Shown piece by piece: positions 1-11,629 of a DNA stretch of 64,000 nucleotides. Positions within the stretch are counted from its first letter, which is position 1; every line of letters begins with the position of its first letter. Made by a program: the position numbers and the translations under genes. This DNA comes from Mycteria americana (Eukaryota > Chordata > Aves > Ciconiiformes > Ciconiidae): the NCBI RefSeq assembly GCF_035582795.1, contig NC_134367.1:8509562-8573561 (forward strand), read 5' to 3'. The notes beneath the pieces are model-generated. The model was not told the DNA's origin. It saw only the letters and a program-made list of their open reading frames with translations, and made no database searches.

Positions 1-987
1 AATGTAAACTTAACAGAATTGGTTGCCCAGGATTGAGTAATCATCATGCATACGACTAGCCTTACTAGATAAATTTTAAAAGCAAACAGTGTTACAGTAG
101 GTTTCTTTATTAATTTTACAAATATTACTAGATAAACAGACAAAGTAGGAATGGTATTTTTAAATTCCTGAATTGTGCTGATTTTAAAGTTTGGTCCAAA
201 TGAGGTATTAAGCCAAAAGATTAAAGGGTTGCATGCTTTTAAGCTACAATCTTCTCATGACCTTACCTGTGACATGAAGTTACATAATGTAATTTTACAA
301 ACAGCTGGAAATGTTTCTCTGAATTCCCTCACCCCCCACGAGCTCTATTTTATTTCTTCTTCAACTTAATGGATGGAAGTATTAAATTTTTCTGGTTTAT
401 ATGAATTGGTAGAAGTCAGTATTTCGGATTCAGTAAACAATTTGAAATTGTACAAATAATGCTAATGATGATGTGAAGTCAAATAGCAAATGGACCAGAG
501 ACGTGGGGTTTGTACAGCGTAGTACGGTATTTCTTCCTTGTATTTATTGGAATTAATTATATTGAAATTACATAATAGAGGCAGTTCCTAAATTGTTTTA
601 TGATATTAATTTGTCATTTAATTTAATACATTTCTGCTTTTTACAGTATCTGCACAGCTTAAGCACTGTAAAGTAGCTTATGAATACCTAATTAAAAACA
701 AGTCTCGATGCTTATGAATTCTGTTCAGAATTTCATTCCTCCTCCTTATTTGAAGCGTGCATTTATTATAGGCTCATCTCATAGTGGAAAAATTGGTCAG
801 AAAGCTGTTTTGTGTAGTTGTTAACTGTCCTTTATTTTTGAGATTATACAACCTGTATCTCCCCATACTTTTTTGCTAGAAAAACTGTAAACATACAGAA
901 GCATTTAATTTTAGAAGAAACGTTTTATACCTTGAACATACCTAACTACAGGAAAACTTATAAACAGACATTTATGCATCTTCACAG
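1..987 (+). other. WDCP: Intron upstream of the WDCP terminal exon
   Basis: AT-rich DNA with no convincing exon on either strand. The preceding WDCP coding sequence, which should end just before a histidine- or serine-tryptophan segment, is not visible, so this is read as part of the last WDCP intron extending off the left edge. It ends in an acceptor, TTCACAG, at 981-987. The short open frames here (for example 175-369) show no recognisable domain. Confidence 0.6.
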
Positions 988-1259
988 GTTCATCTTGGAT
1001 TGTTCTCACAGTGGACAGCGAGGGCTTTGTTCCGTTAATGTTTACATCCACACAGGAGATAGTCGTAAGAGATGCCAGTACGAAAGGCTACAGTGCCCGT
1101 TCTTCCAAAACTTTGGACATCATCAGTTCTACAGAAGGGTGTAGACCCACTTCTTCTGAAAGTCTGGATATCACGAGTTCTTTGGAAGGCCTCAGAGACT
1201 GCTCCCCCAAGGCTTTAGACAGCAGCAGTCCTTCAGAACAGCCCAGCAGTAAAATGTGA
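988..1259 (+). CDS. WDCP: WDCP last coding exon (WD repeat and coiled-coil protein), partial gene
   Basis: Terminal exon of a gene entering from the left. After the acceptor at 981-987 the frame reads [20 protein letters not shown] and then [10 protein letters not shown], and stops with TGA at 1257-1259. From memory, the human WDCP C-terminus contains HWILLSADSEGFIPLTF followed by TATQEIIIRD, a close match. The remaining roughly 55 residues are Ser/Thr-rich, with repeated S-(K/E)-(T/S/A)-L-D blocks, and poorly conserved. WDCP is a cytoplasmic WD-repeat and coiled-coil protein reported to oligomerise and to bind the kinase HCK. The WD repeats and coiled coil are encoded upstream of this window. 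Synteny supports the call: in mammals WDCP lies tail to tail with MFSD2B, as here. The exon start splits a codon (first base pair GT). The assignment is by recalled similarity plus gene order, not a search. Confidence 0.82.
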
Positions 1260-1610
1260 TTTTTGACAGTGATTTTGTAATGTCTGTCTTATGACGGGAG
1301 ACTTACATTTACTGTGTAGGACTGCAAATTCTAAACAACAGTCTGTCTCAAATCTCTGTTGGATTTCCATAATTTTTGTGTCGCATATCACTGTAAATTA
1401 TTTATTTGATCCTTGGAAACATTAACTTTTTTTATACTAAGCAGTGTTTTTTAAATATGCCTTTTGCAGTATAGACCAGGTCTTTGTATCAGTGGTTGAA
1501 AACACGCATTCTTACAAGCTTCCGAGCTAAAGTCTCCATCTTGGTCTTTAATATGTTGGTGTTTTTAGATGATAGTAAACTTGCATAATAAAGAAATCCT
1601 TGAAAACGCT
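1260..1610 (+). other. WDCP: WDCP 3' untranslated region (end approximate)
   Basis: Non-coding DNA directly after the WDCP stop, running to just past the first canonical AATAAA. A T-rich and TG-containing stretch follows around 1620-1680, as expected downstream of a cleavage site. The exact cleavage position is inferred. Confidence 0.5.
1587..1592 (+). promoter_or_regulatory. Candidate poly(A) signal AATAAA of WDCP
   Basis: Canonical hexamer about 330 bases past the WDCP stop, in sense orientation. It is followed within 100 bases by TG- and T-rich sequence (TTCTGTC, CTGTTGTTATTT). Confidence 0.55.
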
Positions 1611-1889
1611 GCATTGTCCCCCATTTCCTCACTTCTGTCAAAGCCTGAAATACTACACTGTTGTTATTTAGAAATAGTGCCTGCAGAAGCACACATGGTT
1701 TTGCACTGGTGTTCCTAAGGGTGTAAGCACTAGTTTAGGTATATGGAGTTTGGGACAATGTATGATCATGTGGAATATCCATAGTTGCTAGAAGCAAGAC
1801 CTTTTTCCCCTCCTGTGCCTACCAATAATGCCTCTCTGTCCTTACTTCTCTGGGTGGATTTGGGGAGGTGGCCATCTTTTGTCATCTTT

Positions 1890-2558
1890 TGTGGTGGGTT
1901 GAGCCCAGCTGGCAGCTGAGCCCCCACCCAGCTGCTCACTCCCTCCCCTGTGCAGGACCAGGCAGAGAACAACTCATGCGTTGAGATAAAGGCAGTTTAA
2001 TAGGTAAAACAGAAGCTGTGTGTGCAAGTGACGCAAAATAAGGAGTTGATTCAGTACGTCCCGTCGGCAGGCAGGTGGTCAGCAGCTTGTGGGGAAGCAA
2101 GGCTCCATCATGTTCAAGGCTTCCACCTGCCCTACTGGAAGGTGTCCCTGCCCATGGCAGGGGCGGCTGGACTAGGTAATCTTTAAGGTTCCTCCCAACC
2201 CACACCATTCTGTGATTCTATGGATAGCAGTTATTTGGAAAATGAGCGCTGTAACTCTGAACATCCTCCCCTTTCTCGCAGCTTTTATTGCTGAGCACAA
2301 TGTCACATGGTGTGGGATAGCCCTTTGGTCAGTTGGGGTCAGCTGTCCCAGCTGTGTCCCCTGCCAGCTTCTTGTGTACTCCCAGCCTACTCGCTGGTGG
2401 GACAGAGAGGAAAAAGCGAAAGCCTTGATGCTGTGCAAGCACTGCATGGCAGTCGCCGAAATGTCGGTGTGTTATCAACGCTGTTTTGGTTACAGATCCA
2501 AAGCACCATACAGGCTGCTATGAAGGAAACTCGCTCCATCCCAGCCAGACCCAGTACA
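1890..2558 (+). mobile_element. Avian endogenous-retrovirus solo LTR, split by a nested CR1
   Basis: The stretch begins TGTGGTGGGTTG and ends CAGTACA, the TG...CA form of an LTR. Its internal sequence (TTGAGATAAAGGCAGTTTAA, then CTTTGGTCAGTTGGGGTCAG, then CCTACTCGCTGGTGGGACAG) matches an LTR family I recognise as common in bird genomes. No gag, pol or env sequence flanks it, so it is a solo LTR. It is interrupted at about 2113-2222 by a CR1 tail, which therefore inserted later. I could not see a clean target-site duplication. Assignment to a named family would need a repeat library. Confidence 0.72.
2113..2222 (+). mobile_element. CR1 LINE 3'-end fragment nested in the LTR
   Basis: Contains the CR1 3'-end hallmarks in order: GGTGTCCCTGCCCATGGCAG, GGCTGGACTAGGTAATC, TTAAGGTTCCTCCCAACCCA and the terminal ATTCTGTGATTCTATGG. 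CR1 copies are usually 5'-truncated and end in repeats of ATTCTATG without poly(A), as here. The left edge is approximate because the first 25 bases match CR1 weakly. Confidence 0.85.
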
Positions 2559-5500
2559 TCATTATAGGCATAAAATTACTTCAGTTACATTTGAATAACT
2601 AAATATTTGCTAGTTAATATTTCTAAACGTCTCTTGTCTTCATATTGAAATTTTTCCCTATTACCTTTGAAACAACGCTGTTCATGTTAACAACATTGCC
2701 TTCAGTACATCTGCTTTAATTATCATAGCTAGTAAGTGCTGAACGGGCAGAGGGAAGTCCAATAACCTTGAGAACATCCAATTTAAAGGCTGACAGAAGA
2801 AAATGTTCTATGGGCTTTTGTAGTGGGCGAGAGAGAGGAAATGCAAAGCTGAAATTTAGGAAACAGCGCAAGTTTACGTAGCATAGATTGCAGCACTGAA
2901 GAGAGTAATCCAAGATTGCTACCCATAAAATTAAAGCATGATAATATTAAGCAGTTTATCAGGCTTTCACAGTGGCACTTACTGCGTGAGAAGGAATCAA
3001 GTGACGAGATTATAGAATTGGAGCTGCTGTCTCAGGACTAATATAATCTCTTTTTTTTATTGCCTATTTGGGAATTTAGCCACTGTCAAAAAATCATCTG
3101 TCCACAAATTAGAATATTAAAGATACAACATTAGAGAAAGCTGCAAAGAGCACTCCGTGTTGTGTGGTGCAACTAGAAGTTAACAGCTTCTGATGAACAG
3201 GGGAGGAGGAAAACAGGTAAAACAATCTGGCGATTGTAGGCTCCATCCTGTACGTCACAAGCATCTGTTCTCGCTAACTGTCACTGTTTAATCAGGAGGT
3301 GGTCCACCATCACCGTTACTCTCACTAGGAAGTCACTGAACGCAGAGCCTCAGCACTGGGTGCGTGTTCAAAGCAGGCTGGATGCTGGGGATGGTCCGTG
3401 GTTCTCAGGCGCCTGGCGGTCCTTTTTCATGCCAGTTCCTGCTTTCAACATCCCACTAACCCCCGGGAGGAGAGGGTTAGGGCTGAGTGCTCTTGGCTCT
3501 GCAGGAAACCTCTGCCACCTGCACTGGCCCCTTCACCCCAAGAGGGTGCCTTGAATTGCACGTGCCTCAAATGCTGCTTCTATAATTTCGTTATGCAGCC
3601 AAACGGTGTATAAAAATTAGCTGCTTATTTTGGCATTATTATCTGTGTTATTTCTAGATTGAGGAAAGACAGTGTCTCCCACCAGAAGCATGCTCGGCCT
3701 CAGGTTGCACCAGACAGATCTGTAGGACTCTTCCAGCTCCCCAGGTGAGCAGCGGGAACCGCACGTGCACAGGGCATTGCCGTGTCGGGCAACTAGAGCC
3801 GACACAGCAAGTGCAAGTCGCCCACTAAAAGCTCTTAATACTTTGGTCAAGGGATTATGCTAGTTCTTCATGGTGTGTGATGTGCCATGTGGACAAATAT
3901 TGTATTTGAAATTAACCATAGGAATCTCAGAAGAATTAAATTAAGAGAATTGCTTATTTCTTATCAAGAAGTCATTTCTAAACCTGTGGGCTGGTCTGCA
4001 CCAAAGCTGAACGTTAAACAGAGGCCCAAATCGCTGAAGCTGTATCAAGCATAACACTAATGGTAACAAGACTTTACTTTTCAATGCTGAAAACTTTGGA
4101 GAGGGATGTGCAAGCAGCTGGAAGTCACCACGGTCTAACGCAGGGGGCTGGGGGCAGAATCTGCAACTAAGGGTGTTGCTCTCTTGCTAAGATACTGTTG
4201 GTAAATCAAGTACTTTTTCTATTTCAGCTGAACTGTAAAATGGGTTCATAATAACCGTTTGTATAGGTTAGGTGAGGCGTAATGCTACAAGTGTACCAAG
4301 TATTATTTATGAATAAATTTAGTGGGATAAGCAGCTTACTTCTTCCAGACAGTTCATCAAAAGGGTTAGAAAAATGACATTAAGAAAAAAAAGAAACCCC
4401 ACACATACACAAATCCTCAGAGATTTTAAACTTTGTTTTAATTAACACCTCTCATCTGAAAAAAAGAGCGAAGAAACCATTATCAAGAGCCATTATCTTT
4501 CTCGTGTGCATTGTTATTTACCTTCAGGACAACTTCAGGCTCGCTGCTGCTGTGTGAAAGCGTGAGTTCTGGGCGTTGCATTTGAAGGAAAGTTCCTAAT
4601 TTACCTGGTTTTAAGTCTTTTTCTGAGCTTGGTTTTCATTGTGGCCAATTTCCCTGCGTCCACAGTTGTAGATGCTACAAGTTGATACCGTGAAGATGAG
4701 GAATGGTGTGTCTGATGTACTTAAGCATGGGGATGGGGACACGTATACAATGGGACATAAAATCACTTGCTGGAATTTCCCTTGATCTTGAAGAGAGAGA
4801 CATTGTTACACTTGGGTTTATGTCTAGAAATGCACAGCTAATGGTTTTCAAAATATCTTTGATGAAATGTTATTAAAAATCTTATTTTCATGGATTGACT
4901 TTCTTTTTCATTTTCTTTTACTGAAACTTCTGATGTTTCTTGATTGAATGTGGATGTTGTTCAAAGCCATACAAAGCAAGCCTATGCTCTCAGTGCCTTT
5001 GAAAAAGATAAAACCTTAAATGAATCTTTTTCATCTCAAATCAGAGACTTCTATTCTGTTTACAATGTCCCCAAACTTTAAAAGATGAATTAATATTCAT
5101 AAACCAGGTAATAATGTGAATGTCCTTTTAGGCATTGCATCTTTAGGTCTAAAAGGAACCACTAAAAGAACTTGCAACGTGATTCTATCAATTAAATCTT
5201 ATTAAAATAAAAAGCTACAAGAAAACTACCATTTCAATGTCACAGAAATGAATTAGCCTGGGATAACGTGCATTTCCTCATAAGCATATTTGCAGATGTA
5301 CACATTGCCGTGCTGGTTGTACACTAATATGGTCATTCTGTGTGATGTGTCTAATTGTCATGTGTAGTTAATAGCTTATTACTTCTTTCTAATATATCTT
5401 CTAATTACAGGTATTATCCATACGCTCCATGGAATGTATCTGGAATTTCTTTCAGCATTATCATGTTCTTCACATGTATAACATTCATAAACATCCAGCA

Positions 5501-7677
5501 GTAGCACTGAGCACTGATGCCGACTGGACAACAGAAGATCGTCCCCTCTCAAAACAGCTTTCCAACGAAGGTCCGCAGTTCAGCAGGGATCTCAGAGCCA
5601 GGGTCTCGAGGTCAGCCAGATGCTTGGGTAAAGTTAAGGAGCTGATAACCATCTTCACTCGGAGCTCTAATGCCTCTACTTGAGGTCTGCGCCCATGGTA
5701 GTCCTCTGGCTGCTGGCGAGGATTAAGTTGGAGACTAAATTAATGCCATTGGAAAGCTGCCGTGGGAGTTTTAAGCAATAATTGGAAGCGTTGAGGGGTG
5801 ACGTCTTCTTCACACTGGTCAGCTGTCCTTGGGGCAGCTTTGTTGGTGGCTCTGCTGGAAACCTCTATTAGAAGTTTCTCCCAATAGCATGAGACTCCAC
5901 TCCTACCGTTCCCATGGCCACTGAGCAGCCGCAGAGCAGTTGCAGTTAAAATGGACTGAGCTGCACAGAGGTTTTCTTGCAGTTTTAAAAATCACTTTTG
6001 TTGTTTTCAGGAAAAAACACTTCTTCTCAGGTGTTCTGAAATTCATCTTGGATGGTTTTATTAACTAACTGTCAGCACCTCTTATTTTTCTTTTTCTTGT
6101 TTTTTGTTGCTCTCTTGTTAGCAAGGGGGAAGGAAAGGGAAGAAAGCCAAAGCCACAAAGCCCAGTGGCAACCACCATGCAGACCAGTAGATGAGAAATC
6201 ATCTCATCCAAAGATCCTTGGCTCTTCCATTCCGCAGAATGCAAGAACACAACACCAAGGAAATGGCTTCTCACAACCAGGCATCAAAGACAAAATCAAA
6301 GCTTCTTGATGCCAGAAACCTTAAAAATCAAGTATAGCTTCTGCTGCCAAAGTCCCACCATATTCCATTGCTTTATCCCCAGTGGGAGTGTTATGCTTCA
6401 GGAGCAAATCAAATCATTCATCCTCAGCTGCCAGCTGTGAGTTTTCCAAATGAAACAAGTGGAGAGGAAAAGCAGAGAGGTACAGGAGCAAGGTGGGAAG
6501 CAAGGGGTTTTTCTCCTCCATCCTATTTCTTCTAACATGGGCAGGTGCTGTGCTTCTTTTACCCCTAGCAGCTCCTTTGCTGCATGGTGGGATTCCAACC
6601 CCAGCTGGTGGTGGGAAGAATCATCTTCCAGTAGTGGTCTATGCCCAACGCAAAATGGGTTTGATGGATTAAACCTGTTGCTTACTCTGTCCCCTGTTTG
6701 TCCCATGAGCTCAAAGTCCCTTTTCCTATTAGTCTTTACTACTTCTCCCAGGACATCTGGCTCTCCAGGCACCCGGAGCAACCACCAAAGCGGGGGCCAC
6801 AGGCACACCAGTGTTCACCAAGTGCCACCACCGAGTACTCCAAAACTATGTCCAGTTTCCACTAATTTCTGGATTAACTCAGCCTGCCCTTCAATATGTC
6901 TCAGTCCTGGATTTATCGTACAGTTTCTTTCACTCAGGTCCACCCTGGAGGCAACAAGTACAGTACTGTCTGCTGGCAACCAGAGAGGATGCGGTGGGGT
7001 CTGAAAAGAAAGGTGAAGAAAAAGAAAGATTGAACTCTGCTTCCCTTTGTGTATCTTGTGTGAGTTCCTTGTGCATTACGCCCTACACTCGCCTGCTGGT
7101 TCTCCTCGTTTAGAGCGGGTCTGGCAGGCACTTCTTAATTGGCTTGCTGCTGTCCGCAGACACCGAGCCTGCAATCAGTACTCACAGCACCAGGACCAAA
7201 CCGCATTCCCTCCTGTGCTATGACACGGAGAATGCCGACATCCCAGCATGTTTTCTAACGGTGCCCTCTATCAAGCTCCTTGTTATTTCAGTTGCACGGC
7301 CAGAATAATTAAGATACATCTTTCTTAGCTTTTATAGCATTGCTTCTGCTGACTGTCCAGTTCCCGGGAATCCTCCAGCACTGAAATTTCCCCGTTTGCT
7401 GCAGTCTCTGGTCATCTCTTGGGTCAAGTTGCTGTTTTCTCCATTGATCTGCTTTTGTATGAACATGGGCTCAGGCAGGGAATCAGGGAGGGACAAGCTG
7501 CGCGTGTGAATATCTGGTAACCAGAAAGTGTTAACTGATTCTCTGAGTCTCCTCGGCTCTGCATGTGGCATTTGGGTCTCCACATCCAACTTCTTTCCAC
7601 CTGGTCATTGATGTCAACCCAAGAGCCCTTAGGAGAGGATTGCAGCGTGTTTTTAGGGAGCTTTCTTCTCTTGTGGC
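2559..7677. other. Intergenic stretch between WDCP and MFSD2B, no gene recognised
   Basis: About 5 kb with no recognisable exon, RNA gene or repeat. The segment around 5.7-7.6 kb is somewhat more GC-rich and holds overlapping open frames on both strands (6450-7004 on +, 6398-6808 on -). Neither has a domain, a low-bias composition or splice context that would support a gene. Old decayed transposon sequence is possible but I cannot place it. Confidence 0.5.
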
Positions 7678-7740
7678 TCTGACGGTTGGACTAGATGGTC
7701 TTAGAAGTCTTTTCCAGCGTTAATGATTCTATGATTCTTT
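7678..7740 (+). mobile_element. CR1 3'-tail fragment
   Basis: Reads CTGACGGTTGGACTAGATGG, TCTTAGAAGTCTTTTCCAGC and then ATGATTCTATGATTCTTT, the extreme 3' end of a CR1 LINE in + orientation. The element is severely 5'-truncated. It may begin up to 40 bases further left, where similarity fades. Confidence 0.85.
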
Positions 7741-8570
7741 CACCCCTACAAGTCACTTCAGGAATTCTGGAGCTGCCCATTCTCACAGCCTGGCCAGCTC
7801 AGCACGGCTGAGACGTTGCCAGGAGTCTGGAGGTGCCTACAGTTTTGCATTCATCCCACACTGATGTCAGCAGGTACATCTATGCACTGAGATTCACAAT
7901 CTGATGTGGCTGGCACTGGCAGAATTGCTGAAGCTGCTGGATGTGGCAAATGTGCGGATTCTTCTCAATGACTTTGAAGGTGACCAAAGGGTGAGTTTGT
8001 TTCAGAACCACAAGGGAAATACTTCCTCATGGGCTGCAGCTAGTTTGGGCAGAAACTTCTCAGCCAGTGCAAACCTGGTTCCATCACCATGATGACAAGC
8101 TGGTGGCCTGAGTTGGCCCTAGACAGGTGAAAACATCCTCTAGGTAAAACAGAAATGAAAGTCCATGATGGAGAATACTAAGGTGTGAAGGAAATCCTTT
8201 CGATCCTTTGCTGAATGTAGATGATTCCACATACATCAGCAAAGATAAGCTGGCAGGGATGGGTGCAGGGTCTCCGAAGTGTACCTCCATCGGGTGAAGC
8301 TGAGCAAGTGACCATCAGTTCCACAGGGCCTAAGCAATCCTTCCTCACCTTCTACAGCAGATTGCAGCAAAAATGAGGAGAGAAAGCTGAAGGGCGTAGC
8401 TGAAATTCATAGTCTTGTCTAACATAATTCAGGACAAGAAATAGATCAGGACAAGAAATAAGATTTCTTTCTGCTTCCACACTTCTGGAGCAAACATTCA
8501 CGTTTCCCTACCATCCAACAGCACTGCTGCTCTCCAGTTAGGGTTAGAGACTGCTGCTCTCTAAGCATCT
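7741..8570. other. Intergenic, no gene recognised
   Basis: About 0.8 kb between two CR1 pieces. The only structure seen is a 15-bp direct repeat (TCAGGACAAGAAATA) at 8429-8443 and 8446-8460, close to the start of the next CR1. Confidence 0.5.
8429..8460 (+). repeat. Short tandem duplication, 15-bp unit, two copies
   Basis: TCAGGACAAGAAATA occurs at 8429-8443 and again at 8446-8460, separated by GA. It is most simply a replication-slippage duplication. Confidence 0.8.
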
Positions 8571-8574
8571 CTGA

Positions 8575-9012
8575 AAGCTGGTGAAGGGTCTGGAGAACAA
8601 GTCTGATGAGGAGCGGCTGAGGGAACTGGGGTTGTTTAGTCTGGAGAAGCGGAGGCTGAGGGGAGACCTTATCGCTCTCTACAACTACCTGAAAGGAGGG
8701 TGTAGTGAGGTGGCTGTCGGTCTCTTCTCCCAGGTAACAAGTAATAGGACAAGAGGAAATGGCCTCAAGTTGTGCCAGGGGAGGTTTAGATTGGATATTA
8801 GGAAAAATTTCTTCACCAAAAGGGTTGTCAAGCATTGGAACAGGCTGCCCAGGGAAGTGGTGGAGTCAACATCCCTGGAGGAGTTCAAAAAACATGTAGA
8901 TGAGGCACTTCAGGACATGGTTTAGTAGGCATGGAGGTGTTGGGTTGACAGTTGGACTAGATGATCTTAGAGGTCTTTTCCAACCTTAATGATTCTATGA
9001 TTCTATGATACT
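8575..9012 (+). mobile_element. CR1 LINE fragment, 3' end with ORF2 C-terminus remnant
   Basis: An open frame from 8581 to 8925 encodes the characteristic CR1 ORF2 C-terminus: [20 protein letters not shown], then [13 protein letters not shown], then [16 protein letters not shown]. It is followed by the 3' UTR with GTTGGACTAGATGATCTTAG and a tail of ATTCTATG repeats ending near 9012. It lacks the reverse-transcriptase catalytic region and the endonuclease, so it is a dead 5'-truncated copy. The frame is still open across 114 codons, suggesting moderate age. It lies downstream of MFSD2B, between the convergent genes. Confidence 0.95.
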
Positions 9013-9939
9013 GAGGACCCAACTTTTCTGCAGAGTGCCACCGTTCTAGGACAACTCCCCCTCCGTTGTTTGCTCAGCTCTGTGTCATGCCAGTTTGTGT
9101 CTTCAGAGACTGTAAATTCTCAGGTGCAACATAGCAAAAAGTCTCCTCCTCTGCCCGAGGGACAGACACATGCTGCTGCTTTGTCTTTTCAATGAAGCTT
9201 CCCAGTGGCTTAGCATCTGTTTTATGCAGCAGATTTGGTGCTTAATGATGTGAAAGCTATCTGATTTCATACTTTAAGCCTATAACCTATACACATTTTT
9301 GTAACCATAATACTCAGCACTCTTGCTAGATATCTGAACCATGGTCTTGCAGAGAGTTAAGGGGAAAAAAAGCATTCAGTGCAGCATGAGGAACTTGTGG
9401 TCTCAAAAACTGCAGGAAAACAAAACTCCCTCCCTCACCTGCCAGCTGTATGAATCCAACTGACTTTTCCATCAATCAGTCTAGAAGTTTTCTGAAGGCA
9501 AGGACTGTATTGTAAGACTTTGAGACTTTTTTTACATAACTATGGTATGAAATTCATACGAGGTATGTGATTGACCACTACACACTAGGCTGCTACTGGC
9601 TGTACCCTGCTACATGAGACTTTGAACTAACTTGCCTTCTCTTCCTCCTCCTCAAAGAGCTGGACAACAAATGCCAGGCCTTAAAGGACCTGAGTTTCCC
9701 TTCAGAAAACTGCTTCTCTCAAGAAGACTGATTTAATTTTGCATTTCCTATCTACAGCCCAGGAAGGCAAGTAGAAAAGGACATGAACAAGTGCTATTTG
9801 GAAACAAACTATGAACCCAAAAAAGCAAGGTTTGGCTTTAAAACATTGCCCACTTCAACTATTTTACTTGGAATGCAGAAAGTGAATAGAGATGAGAGGA
9901 TGCAGCAGGGATTGAATCTAGCAGCGAGTCTTATAAGGT

Positions 9940-10520
9940 GCAGGAGTGACTCAGGGAATTAGTACTCAAATCTACAGAGGCCTTGCTGAAAACCCAGTGA
10001 GACCTGACACCGAAGGTCCCAGCCGTCAGGGACGCCACGGGGACAGATGTCCGAGGTGGTATTCACCTATTAAAGTGGGGGACTCAGCACAAGTGATCTA
10101 ATCCGCCTAAGCTGTGGCAGGTCAGCAAGCTCAGGGGCAGACAGGGTACAGCAAGGCGGGAGAACATGGTTAGCAGGAGACACGGCTGGTGGCGGTGGCT
10201 AACAGCAACCCCCTCCTTCAGTGCCTGATGGGGAACCGCAGCTGGCCTGCGTGGTTAGCCGTGACCTGTGGTGAGACTGATCACCAGCAGTAACACTCAG
10301 GAAGGTGGTATAACCTTGGAAGGTTTCGACTTTATTTTTAGGCAGAAACTACAAGGGGGATGAAACTGTAAGAGAAGACTAGCGACTAGCTCAGCTACTG
10401 ACTATACCAGCAATCAGCCCAGTATAGAAGGTTTGGGCTGCCATCACTACATTTCAGCAGGGGCAAGGAATGGGCATGGTTTGCCTTACAGGGGACTACC
10501 TGGTGACAGGTAGCTCCGTT
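9940..10520 (-). mobile_element. Possible LTR-like repeat, unidentified
   Basis: A segment of about 0.5 kb stands out from the AT-rich surroundings by higher GC. On the - strand it carries AATAAA (10331-10336) in TGCCTAAAAATAAAG, followed by CCTTCCTGAGTGTTACTGCT, an arrangement resembling the R/U5 part of a retroviral LTR. No TG...CA ends or target duplication could be fixed, and no internal retroviral sequence is present. It could equally be an old single-copy sequence. Confidence 0.3.
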
Positions 10521-11623
10521 ATCCTTTTCTTTTCCTCCTCTATTTGTGTAAATCCATTTGTTGGAACTGCTCGCGTGCAGGTGGGGAAGTGCTGTCCATT
10601 AGGCACCCAGCTGGTTTAATCCAATCTCCCATATTCTTACGACTGTATTTGGGTATTACTTGAATGAGAGCCCCTGGGGATTGAACCTGGCCCTTGTTAC
10701 TGCCAATCAGTGCAAGGCAGGAGGTTTACATTAGATTAGTGTTTAATCTGAATGGTTGTCAATATAAGAATCTGCTTCTTTCAGTCACGTGTTCTGAACA
10801 TACACAAGGCATAGACATCATTTAAAACTGACAAGGAGACATACAAAGTTCATTCATTTTACAGCACCAAAAAAAAAAAAGCCCTAAAAAAAGAAATTTA
10901 CAAAAAAACTTACCCTACACTTACTCTTCCACCCTCTTTACTTACAAAAATACATTCGTTTTCTTAACAAAAGTACAACTCCAATAATGAAATAAAATAA
11001 TGAGATTTTCAAAATATAAAAATGCTCTGCTACTTTTCATCTACGGAAGCTTTCTATTTCATTTTGGCAGTTCCCATTATTGCTACCATATGCAAAGTAA
11101 GGACTGAGTACATTTCTGTTAGATAAAAATCACATTGTCTCTGGAGAAGAGGAAAACCGTTTACAATCAACTAAGTTTACCTTGCAAGAGACTGAATTCA
11201 GATTGGGTGTTGTGCAATTTAGAGGCAAGTGCACAACTGCTCTAGAAATAATATCTTAAACCACATTCAAATTACTCCAATCAACCACAGCCAGCAGCTT
11301 CTGCAACCCTTTTATCACTGGGCTAAGTATTTGGCTTATGTAAACTGACACGGATCCGCTGCCTTGTAGCTACAGATTTATAGCAGCTGAAAACATAACC
11401 CATTAAAAAACATTAACAGCCTTTACTGGGACTTCTGGTTGTTTTTAAAGAAGACTATTCAGAAATACACAACTATTACAGAAAAAAATCACCCCCCCCC
11501 CAACTGTTTTCTATGATGTTTTGGAGCTATGCGATATTACTACATAACTTACCTACTTCAAAGTGCAGTAAATCTGCTATTTCAAATTCCATCAGACTCG
11601 AAATTGTAAACAGGCTTATGGTT

Positions 11624-11629
11624 TTTATT
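11624..11629 (-). promoter_or_regulatory. Candidate poly(A) signal of MFSD2B
   Basis: Plus-strand TTTATT, that is AATAAA in the MFSD2B sense. It is the first canonical hexamer found reading left from the stop at 13374-13376. Non-canonical TATAAA hexamers lie closer (around 12.9 kb), so the real end may be nearer. Confidence 0.3.

Noticed and set aside
6450-7004. 184-codon open frame on +, with a 136-codon frame opposite
   Set aside because: Ser/Pro-rich with no domain, overlapped by an equally long antisense frame, and not bounded by convincing splice sites. Probably chance in GC-richer DNA.
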